Source: Limnephilus marmoratus
Lineage: Eukaryota > Arthropoda > Insecta > Trichoptera > Limnephilidae
Assembly: GCA_917880885.1 (NCBI GenBank)
Contig: OU862917.1
Coordinates: forward strand, 31,670,104-31,734,103
Length of the DNA: 64,000 nt
Reading direction: 5' to 3'
The notes under the pieces are model-generated. The model ran no database searches and was not told the origin of the DNA. It saw only the letters and a list, made by a program, of their open reading frames with translations. This document shows, in pieces, positions 56,100-64,000 of this stretch (position 1 is its first letter; each line of letters opens with the position of its first letter). A program made the translations under genes and the position numbers.

Positions 56100-56849
56100 T
56101 TTCACCATTTATAACTCGAGAACGGCTGGACCGATGTTTATGATCTGTGATTTGTTGGATTTATCTCCGCCCCGAATAGCAGAATAGCTATTAAAACATA
56201 GGAAAAATTAACGAAAACAAAATTATGATTTAAATTCTTTTCCTCGTACATTTTGTATGGAACGAATTCTCATCTTTTGAAAGAGCTAAGTACAGGAATA
56301 TTGTGATAAGTATAATATTGAGTAGTGGGTGAATTCCAAAAATTCAAAAACGTCAAATGTCAATGTCGAAGTGGGACAAACGACGAACGTATATCTGCAA
56401 CCCTCAAACGGAAAAATACAATAATTATAATAAATCTCCCTTACACGTATAAAAAAAATGAAACGCGATTCCCGTAACTAAGTGGAAAAGTAAGAAAATC
56501 ACAAAAATTATAAATACAACGCCATCTCTGATACTGACAAAAACAAAACACGGACAGTTGCGCATCGGTAATTGCTTCATTGTGTAATTTTTAACTTAAT
56601 AAAAAATCTGAATTTATATTTTTGAATGGAGCTATTACTTTGTGGTTATCCATTATAGAAAAATGAAATAATTTAACTTTGTATAAATGAAGGAACGTTT
56701 GTTCCGAAACCGGTCGGATTTGCGCATCAAATAAGTGGTTTATACAAAGTTAAATTATTTCATTTTTCTAATCTGAATTTAATTCATTTAATAAGTTAAC
56801 ATAACAGTTATTGATTTTGAGGCAGTACGAAGTTCGTCGGGTCAGCTAG
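56100..56849 (+). mobile_element. Helitron 3' part, plus strand, with a PLE insertion
   Basis: Matches the inverse of the 34659-35790 Helitron (CTCGAGAACGGCTGGACCGA; AACACGGACAGTTGCGCAT) and ends ACGAAGTTCGTCGGGTCAGC TAG before a host T at 56850. The 5' end typical of the other copy is missing. A 153-bp PLE palindrome sits at 56617-56769. Confidence 0.75.
56617..56769 (+). mobile_element. PLE palindrome with hammerhead remnant
   Basis: Flanked by the exact 12-bp duplication AATCTGAATTTA (56605-56616, 56770-56781); the other Helitron copy shows the empty site. Arms GAAATAATTTAACTTTGTAT and inverse frame AGGAAC/GTTCC, GAAA, ACCGGT, C. The 5' core is reduced to TGA, so cleavage is not expected. 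Confidence 0.8.
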
Positions 56850-57344
56850 TTCGAAATAAACGAAAGTATAATTTTTTAAATATAAAAATTTAGAATGCAA
56901 ACATAAAAAAGTTTTTAAAACGGCTGCTAAGTACACCTACCTGAGGTGCCTACCTTCTGCCGACAGACTAGCTCAGAATGGTCAGCATAGCGGAGGAGAC
57001 TATCATCAGGGTGGTAGGATCTCTGAGGCGTTTGTGTGGCATCCCTGAAATAAGCTCAAATCCTACGGGCTGGGGGAGACAGTGAAACAAGTGGCTACGG
57101 TAAATAACAGTTGTATTGGGTAGAATTCTTTCGTAAACACAATGATACAATAATGCAAGCAGAGTAGTACAGGGTAGCAACAGTAATTCTATCTAAATCG
57201 GGTGAATTTGGCCCTAAAATCTCTCTGGGGGCGGTCATTTATCTTCGCGTTGAATTTACAAGGAACACACGCAATAAAGAGGGGTTAAATAGCTCATGGT
57301 ACTCACAGCAGCAGGCTGGTCTCTTGGAGATTCGGTTACGTGGA
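56850..57344. other. Unassigned
   Basis: No supported feature. Confidence 0.3.
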
Positions 57345-57610
57345 GGGGAATTTAGCCGTTCTTGGCATTCCCGCCAGTCACTAGGCAAAATAACAACCGC
57401 CATAGCGGCGTTGTGGAATGTTCCGGAACGGTGCAGCGTGGTTCACGATACACGTGCGCCCAGAGCGGGCTCGGGAGGAGAATGGCGGGCTCGCTAGTCG
57501 GCCGACCGAGGCTGGCGTTCCGCCGCCGTCAGCGCGCGGCGCACTTGCGGCGAGGGAGCGAAACTGTTTGTCCGTACAGTGGCGTGTGCTCCAATTTGAG
57601 AGGAGGGTTT
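57345..57610. other. GC- and CpG-rich stretch
   Basis: In a window that is otherwise AT-rich, these about 260 bp are full of CG (CGGCCGACCGAGG, CCGCCGCCGTCAGCGCGCGG) and stay open in several frames. GAATGTTCCGGAA at 57416-57428 is a perfect three-unit heat-shock element. Could be a host promoter or exon or the GC-rich 5' part of a repeat. No product can be named. Confidence 0.35.
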
Positions 57611-57851
57611 TCGTATATCGTAACACGGCTTAACTTACGTTTTTTCTAACTAAAATTACTGATAACGAAAAAAAAACACATATTTTATTATGCAAACGTA
57701 TTGTGAATATTGTTGTCAACTTAGTTATTGGTCATTTCACATAAAAATAATTCATAAAAAAATCCCAAAGTTTCTTATTTTTTTTTGAAAGAGCGGTCGG
57801 AAACTTTGCTTTCTTAACATTTTAATTATTTTGTGGTTTTTTAGATTTTTT

Positions 57852-58445
57852 TTTTACATTAACTCCACACAGGAGGCCCTGAGGAAAATAATTTCCCTTA
57901 GGGCTTATGTCATCTGGGATGCTGTGTGGAGGGTCTTTTTGGGGAGAGAAAGGAATGAACATTGGTCTTGAAGAGACACATGTTGTAGGAAGGAGGAAAC
58001 ACAGAGCCCGGCAAGTAATTCCACAGCCGAGCTGTTGAACACAAGAACGAGTCGAAGAAACTACCCGTTCTCATGTGACAAATGTCAACCGTGTACAAAT
58101 GTTGGGCACGCGTTTGGCGTGTTTCCCGACTATGCACCGGTGCCGAACGGATCGATGATGCTAGTTCCTCGGAGCATCTTCCATTATAATACCGGTAGAA
58201 CAAGGATAGCATTCCCACCAGACGCCTGTGCTCTAAAGATTGCAATCCGTGTGTTAAGATGGGAGAATATATCAAACGGACCGCACGTTTCTGCATAGAG
58301 TCGAGGGTATTTTTCAGGTATTTTGGAGCTCCAGACCAGAGGTGGCTGCCAAATTCAACCGTGGGGCGCACTTGTGATTTGTTCAGGGTTAGCAGTTGTG
58401 TACTATTAAAGTATCTGCGGGCCCTGTACAGTACTCCCAATTTTT
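57852..58445 (-). mobile_element. LINE-J, 5'-truncated, minus strand
   Basis: 3' end of a Jockey-like LINE: RT carboxyl frame, then a 3' UTR with a double palindrome. CTCCACACAG (57863-57872) pairs with CTGTGTGGAG (57922-57931), and inside it CCCTGAGGAAAAT (57877-57889) pairs with ATTTCCCTTAGGG (57891-57903). The A-run tail is at 57848-57856 (T on plus). This tail is shared with repeat X at six or more other places. Confidence 0.8.
57910..58440 (-). pseudogene. LINE-J reverse transcriptase carboxyl end
   Basis: 176 open codons with no native start: QVRPTVEFGSHLWSGAPKY, LDSMQKRAVRLIYSP, LEHRRLVGMLSLFYRYYNG, SIRSAPVHSRETRQTR, DICHMRTGSFFDSFL, TARLWNYLPGSVFPPSYN. This is the standard thumb-to-end region of insect Jockey-type reverse transcriptases (LEHRR...FYR, R-AQ-Y, F--SF---TA-LWN-LP--VFP--YN). 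The palm with catalytic residues is missing through 5' truncation. Confidence 0.8.
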
Positions 58446-58550
58446 GGGAGGCTAACTTTCATATAAAGCGTGTTATTTTCACTTTTTAACACCGTTTAGA
58501 TCATATTTCTTACTGTGATAGTAAGATGATTTCTACGAGGCCTATATGAG

Positions 58551-59270
58551 AATAAGAAATCTTCCTATTAAAAATCACGCTTATGTTTTTTTACCTATAT
58601 TCCAGAAAAAATAACATTATTATTTTTTACGATTTGCGATTAATGGGATCTGGGCATCAATCGCTCTTTTAACGTCAGTAAAATATTCTTTATGTAGTAA
58701 ATCACGTTTACGATTGCGTCTTTCAAATTGGCTACTTATATTTTATTACACATACCGCGAAAACTGCGATAGAGTGGGAAAGCTTAAAGATTCGCACTCT
58801 TTCACACTGACAGCGCAGTGACGATAACGAATTATAGTTAGTCCAGACGGTTCACATAATAGGCGCTACCTACGATCCGATTTAAAGCACTGCTTGCAGG
58901 ACTGCATTCATGGTCTCTGCAAATCGGATCGTTTGTAGGCAAAACCGCCAGCCGAATATTAGTTGCGCGTTAAACGCACAACACACACCCACAACTAGCG
59001 AATTCAATATATATACATAATTGAGTCATCAAAAGGGCAAAATCAAATGTATGAAATCAATTGTGACTATGATATTAAATATTCTGGCAATTCCAATAAT
59101 GTTCAACTATAAGGAACTCCAGTGAAAAATATTATGGCTTTAAAAAATATGTTCATATAGACCAATAAACACTGATTATTAATATACAAGTTTAATTTAA
59201 TAATATTATACGCAGAGTTTTTTAAAAATTATTAAAAAGTATATTTTTAATCGGGTCGTAAAAACACGCC
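58551..59270. other. Unassigned; small inverted repeat at 58868-58938
   Basis: CTACGATCCGATTTA and AAATCGGATCGTTTGTAG are paired around a 40-base loop. Nothing else seen. Confidence 0.35.
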
Positions 59271-59690
59271 GTCAAGTTGGCATTATTGAAATTTTAGTGG
59301 TGACGTCACTGTTCGAGGTGTCGTGACGTCACCGTAAAGTCATTGTATGGCAATGTATGACACAAGCCATCGTATTAATTTATTCGTTTATTTACATACT
59401 GTTTATAGAGATTTAGTTGTTGTGTTTATTAAAACATTATTTAGGCCTAAATAATGTTTCAAAAATAAAGGTATCTCTTATTAGTTTATCCCTATTATTG
59501 AAAATATTCAAAAACTATTGCACAAAAAAAAATAGTAATGCTACTTCTAGGGAGAATACTTCGAACAACGGAATTCAAAATGGCGGCAGTTGATCAGCCG
59601 ATTGCCCGATACTATAGTAATTTTTCAGGAGTGATGACGTCATACGATTCACCAAACGGTGGTTTTCGGGGGGTCTTGAAAAACTAAAAC
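59271..59690. promoter_or_regulatory. Stretch with three TGACGTCA palindromes
   Basis: TGACGTCA at 59301-59308, 59324-59331 and 59635-59642. This octamer is the CRE site bound by CREB/ATF proteins. A fourth copy lies at 11604 inside the hAT element, next to GCCTAAATAATG, which also occurs at 59441; so these may be repeat-borne rather than regulatory. Confidence 0.25.
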
Positions 59691-61500
59691 TTTGACAATT
59701 ATTTTAACTATTAAAACTCTAAAAATGAAAATGCAGTTATTTAAGTTAGAAGGTCATTATTCATTAAAAAATAATAATAAAAAATTGGACTGGAGTTCTC
59801 TATTGCCGAATACTTCTTGCACGCACTTCTTATTCTATGTACCCATGCCGTTTCATGTTCAATGGTTTAACGCACATTTGAATATGTGTAACGTTTCGCT
59901 TGAAGCCTTTTTGTTCGATACCGAGCCAATGGCTCAATGCAAAAAAGATTCAATGTCTGTCTTTCTTGTTTGACGTTCGACAGAAATTCGGTCGAGCATG
60001 TCTCAACGTATAGACTACGCATTGAACAAGTTATTTACCCGTCTTCGTGCGTTTGTTGTCCCTGTCATTGGAGAACAAAAAGTGGATATTCGGAATTATT
60101 CTCTCGATTTTATTGAAAAATTAAAATTTATATCGTGGAGAAGAGTGCTTGGGGAATACGAAGTCGGCAGATTTGACATTTGACCATAAATAAATTTGAC
60201 CATAGATATCTGAGCCGACTGAGCGGCGTCTCCTCAGGTCCAGCTGCTGGAGCGGTGGAACGCAACGACAAGCATAGATAGATCCAAGTCAATATGCTTG
60301 ATCGAGCCAAAACGTCGAACATGAATGGGCGTGGATACAAGGCTTTTATAAAAAGAGGCAAGCAAAAGAAGTAAGAAGAAGAACCTATAGTTGGACATTC
60401 ATGGAAAGAACCGAATATATTATTGTAGTCACAATCGAATTCTTACCCTTTGTTTTACCCTTTAAGTAATACACGTGTATTCATGGCTCGATCGAACATA
60501 TTGACTTGGAACTTGGAACCATGCTAGTCGGTGTATCAACTCAACACAAGACGCTCATTCAAATACATATCAAATCGTAAATTTCTGTCGAACATCGAGT
60601 AATAATTACGGCCCTTAAATCTTTTTCGCATCGAGCCGTGCCATATGTATATCATGACATGAAAGATCTAAGATCTCGATATCGGACAAAGAACCATCGA
60701 GCGAGATGACACATGAGGTATGGTATACACGTTGAGATATGTTCGAATGATTGGCTGGTCGAATTTTGATTGACTTGAGCGAGTGCGGGTACTTAGCTTT
60801 TGATTTCAAAATCATTTGCTAGTTGGGAATGGCTCACGTGCGTTGTGTGAACTGTGTGAACGAAGCTTCACCGCATCCGCGAGTTGTTGAACGACCACTT
60901 TATTTACTGCCAGTAAAGAGAATTTGATTAAACCTATTTGGTCAAGTTTATACGACTTTTTTATAGAAGATCGAAACGATCGAAACAAAAGTCTTAATAT
61001 ATAAAGACTTCGATCTAAATTAGATACCTTCTAGCACAATTTTTAGCAGTCGACATATTATCAGATACTTCTAATGTCATCCCGTACGTTTACTTTCATA
61101 CAGCCATAGATTGCTTGCACTGACGTCGTTTAATCTATCAACTTCCGCCAGATGATGCGTTTATCTCCCACTCGATTTTTTCCCCATTGGCTTGTATTCG
61201 GGTAAGTGGGCATCTAGTACTTTCATAGTTCTGTTTGCATCCAATTGAAACTTGTTCTGTGGGTAGGTTAGGAGTCGGAATAATATACAAAAAATACTCT
61301 GTGAAACTGTGAATGAGTTTATTATAAATATTGGGATCAAAATAAACAACAATAAATTATGAAATATTATAACAGACAGTGTAGCAGAAGGAACAAATGA
61401 TATAATTAATGTTGTGGTTACCGACAATGTGTTTTCATACAATTATGGTTATTTATAGCATTGTAATAACATAAATATCGCGAATAATTTGTGATAACTA
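59691..61500. other. Unassigned sequence
   Basis: Open frames at 59692-59973 and 59998-60183 have no recognisable motifs. No repeat matches within the window. The region is somewhat richer in CGA-type codons than its surroundings, which is not enough for a gene call. Confidence 0.35.
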
Positions 61501-61504
61501 CGAA

Positions 61505-61625
61505 TAACCCCACGGCCGAGCGGTTAAGATCCTTGATTATAGGATCCAGAGGTTGCGAATTCGATTTCGAGTTCCCATGAAAAAGTTAAGAATATAATAT
61601 TCTATTATAATTTAACCATTTATGT
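61505..61625 (+). mobile_element. tRNA-derived SINE or tRNA pseudogene
   Basis: CCACGGCCGAGCGGTTAAGA resembles the D-arm and A box of a Leu/Ser-type tRNA, and GCGAATTCGATTTCGAGT the T-arm B box. Spacing is tRNA-like, but the acceptor stem does not close. AT-rich body follows. Confidence 0.45.
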
Positions 61626-61869
61626 TCCGCCATCAAACCTGTCCGTATGATACTGCTTGAGAGCAAGTCCGAAATGAATCCCATAATATGTGCGCTTTGA
61701 ATTACAATTCAATTTATTTAATCTTTCAAAAACATTACAAAATTAAACATTTAATTCAGCGACTATGGGTCTTTCTGTCCTAGGAAATGAAAATACGAAA
61801 CGTATTAGTGGCGTTTCAGCGGTAAACCGTGTGAGCGTGTACCTACACCTAGGGAATCTATGTACCACT
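61626..61869. other. Unassigned
   Basis: No supported feature. Confidence 0.3.
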
Positions 61870-62260
61870 TATTTATTTATTTATTTGAGACACAAACAGG
61901 ATATTTATAAAACATGTTTGTGGGTAATACATAATAAATTAAAATACAAATATAAATATCCCTAGACTAATGTGTCTGCAGTAATAATCACATTTGAATT
62001 TTTACAGAAGCAAACACATGAAAAACAATGCATTATTTATACATAACTTAAAAAACTTAAATACAAAATTAAAATACATTATAAGCATACAATATTTATG
62101 AAGTATTTCCTGAAATGTAATAAAACAACAATATATATATATTTTTTTGATGCACAAATCGTCGAGATATTTTTTGAAACATGTTACATTATTAATAAAA
62201 ATATCTATGAAACTGTGTATTTTAACAAGATCGTTGTATGACCGAGACATTCTAGATATT
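61870..62260 (-). repeat. LINE 3' end, minus strand, non-coding
   Basis: Plus strand starts TTATTTATTTATTTGAGACA, the inverse of an AATAAATAAATAA tail. A minus-strand peptide SRSYNDLVKIHSF may be the last RT residues. Not secure. Confidence 0.4.
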
Positions 62261-62269
62261 TTTTTTATT

Positions 62270-63370
62270 TTTTTTTTTTATTTATTTATTTTAGCATATA
62301 AAATATAATATACATTTAGATAATGTAGTAATTTGCGTACATGTTCATTTTAAAATACGTTAATACCACTCTTCCATGGAAGCATTAGCTTGTGTCTGGA
62401 AGAGTAGTGTACATTTTTAATGCTATATTTAAGTTCTTAAATTACAATGTGGATGTAAAAAACAATAAGTTGTAAGTTCGGTGATATGTAAATAGTTGCT
62501 AAAAACAATACAAAATTTAACTTATTTGAAGAACAGAGTATCACTTGGAAACTGAGTTATAAGTAGTTGTTCTTGAGATTAGATTAGTCGGAAACTTTTT
62601 TTTTAGTTTTTTTTTTTATATTATCTTTAAAATATTTTTTAACAGTGTTTATTAATTGGATTTTATCATTAATTTTTCTAATTTCATCCGGTAATCGGTT
62701 GAAAATAAGTCTTCCTTGATAAGGGAACGTACCCATACTACGTGACCAACTTTTTGCAATTTTAAACCCCCCCCCCCCCCCCCCCCCGGTGACCAAAATC
62801 CTAAGCAACCCGCCGCTCATTTGTATGGAGCGTGACATTTTGAAGACCCCCCCCCCCTAAACGTGTCACGTAGTATGGGTACGTTCCCTAAGTATAATAA
62901 TTTTGTGCAAAGGAAGTGTTAAATTTTGGGCATGAGAAAATATATTTATGTCTAGTACGGTTTTCAGTTATAAATTGATATTTTTCTTTTTCTTTTATAG
63001 TTTGAATCAATGCATTTCTATTGTATAGATCTTTGAAAGATGGTACTTGGAATTCCTTAAATAATTGATCCGTTGGGTAGTCAGAAGGTTTTTTCAATAT
63101 GATTTTAATTATTAGCCTCTGCACAACTTCAATTTGGGAAAGATTAGTTTTGTATGCGGATCCCCAGCTAATGATAGCATATTGTAAAGTTGATTGAACC
63201 AAAGCGTAATATATTAGATATAAGTTTTTACAGATAAAAAAATTCTGATTCTTAAAAATATATAAATCAATTTTCTAATTTTTTTTACAACTTGACAAAT
63301 TTGTTCCTTCCATTTCAAATTTTTATCGATAATGACTCCTAAATATTTGATTGTGTTTGTTGTTTTTAAG
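62270..63370 (-). pseudogene. LINE RT carboxyl half, minus strand, hit by a MITE
   Basis: On the minus strand: NTIKYLGVIIDKNLKWKEQI (end of palm), LVQSTLQYAIISWGSAYK, IEVVQRLIIKIIL, RNALIQTIKEKEKY, then the MITE at 62888-62723, then YQGRLIFNRLPDEIRK and a stop near 62584. The IKYLGV-ID, LQYAI-SWG and IFN-LPD-IR motifs are standard for CR1/Jockey RTs. One stop before the LVQSTLQ block. UTR to 62270 with T(A) tail. Confidence 0.75.
62723..62888 (+). mobile_element. G-tract MITE, copy 4 (PIF/Harbinger-like)
   Basis: GGGAACGTACCCATACTACG ends, flanked by TAA (62720-62722 and 62889-62891). It interrupts the LINE frame between NYYT and YQGR, which shows the empty site by translation. Same orientation as copies 1 and 3. 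Confidence 0.88.
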
Positions 63371-63600
63371 GATTAAAATATCTAGTATTATTCGTAAAAA
63401 TTTCAGTCCAAAATATGTTATGAGTTCTTGTAGATTTGGGCCTGGCGTATAACTTGATTTGGTTGACTAAGTTACTGTCTACACGATTATTCACAATTTT
63501 ATAAAGCATTAAGAGGTCATTTATGTTTCGTCTTTTAACTAGACTCTCCAATTTGAAATATTTAAGTCTTTGTTCGTACCCGTCTAGAAGATGGTTAAAA
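63366..63600 (-). pseudogene. Another LINE RT carboxyl fragment, minus strand
   Basis: LDGYEQRLKYFKLESLVKRR, NDLLMLYKIVNNRVDSNL and TRTHNIFWTEIF come from a region just before the RT end, whereas the adjacent fragment at 62270-63370 starts at the palm. So a second LINE copy abuts the first at about 63366. Confidence 0.65.
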
Positions 63601-63607
63601 TATTATA

Positions 63608-63660
63608 AATATTATACTTTGCTACGCAACCAACTCGATTGCGTAGCAAAGAATAATATT
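63608..63660. repeat. 22-bp hairpin with one mismatch
   Basis: AATATTATACTTTGCTACGC AA (63608-63629) and its inverse (63639-63660) around a 9-base loop. One mismatch in the stem. Possibly the core of a short foldback element. Confidence 0.75.
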
Positions 63661-64000
63661 TTTGAAGTGAAACTTCTTTAGCACCGTTGTGATTTGAAAC
63701 TTGATGAAACGGATACGTGTGACACTAAAAAGAGACAAACACATAGGATTTAGCCTGCGAGAGAACGAGACAGAATGAAACCTTACCTATGTACGGTACC
63801 TACGAAGTGTCGGGCTCTGCCAGCTGCGCGCATTGACCGCTTTGATTACGAGCTCACTTTTCAAGGCTCCTATTGGTTGAGATTGTGAGGGTGAAGGTTT
63901 CATTTCTACCGCGAGTGAATTGTACTCGAATTTTTATCTGATTATCTTCATGTTATTAAAATAAGTTGACTACTGAAGAATATTTTAAAATAACGACCAA
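63661..64000. other. Unassigned; starts with GAAGTGAAACTTC
   Basis: GAAGTGAAACTTC near 63664 resembles the TGAAGTAAAACTTC ends of the 45346 element. No second end is in the window. Confidence 0.35.

Larger units (their letters stand above)
57625..58550 (+). repeat. Dispersed family RA, plus copy split by LINE-J
   Basis: 57625-57851 and 58446-58550 together make one RA copy (AACTTACGTTTTTTCTAACT ... ATAAAGCGTG ... AACACCGTTTAGATCATATT). In the uninterrupted copy at 42541 the two halves are adjacent, so the LINE came later. Confidence 0.7.

Overview
This is eukaryotic nuclear DNA, almost certainly from an insect and most likely from a moth or butterfly. It is AT-rich, has no bacterial gene layout, and carries the short 'ggtacctacc' motifs and the mix of Helitrons, tRNA-derived SINEs, many LINE families and Penelope-like elements that are usual in lepidopteran genomes. 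That assignment is inference from composition, not from a gene. I see no complete host gene. The only host-gene candidate is a possible first exon with a signal peptide at 15164-15282. The rest is a dense, nested transposon graveyard.

Layout. 1-9.8 kb: LINE 3' ends, two copies of a G-tract MITE (2025-2190, 6915-7083), a Helitron with a SINE inside it (7186-7914), and a long-armed MITE (9547-9806). 10.3-13 kb: a decayed hAT element with an 8-bp target duplication (10285-11961), then an RTE-type LINE fragment split by an element inserted at TTAA (12292-12714). 13.8-20 kb: an inverted repeat pair, the candidate exon, and a Penelope-like element (PLE, 16761-17610) inserted in a LINE. 20.7-25.8 kb: foldbacks, a second hAT element, and LINE fragments ending in a hairpin plus (ATT)n. 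26.06-27.33 kb: the best-preserved gene of the window, 400 codons of RTE-type reverse transcriptase. 27.7-28.1 and 31.0-32.5 kb: two palindromic structures built of short tandem repeats, the second framed by inverted PLE ends. 30.3-36.2 kb: two Helitrons, SINEs and repeat X. 39.9-45.6 kb: a probable LTR, stacked LINE 3' ends and another PLE palindrome. 46-50.1 kb: repeat X, an 18-bp minisatellite that grew inside it, and a 764-bp element with 200-bp inverted ends. 51-58.5 kb: more LINEs, a 1.17-kb hAT element, two Helitrons, a PLE palindrome inserted in one of them, and a GC-rich stretch. 58.5-64 kb: mostly unassigned sequence, then stacked LINE fragments.

Main points for a second look: (1) six PLE-derived loci carry the layout of minimal, dimer-type hammerhead ribozymes (helix III is a self-complementary hexamer), and several sit in palindromes; (2) two short-repeat arrays occur as inverted duplications in which the order of unit variants or spacings is mirrored; (3) insertion order can be read directly from target duplications and empty sites. 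Coordinates of old repeats are by-eye estimates unless an exact target duplication is quoted.
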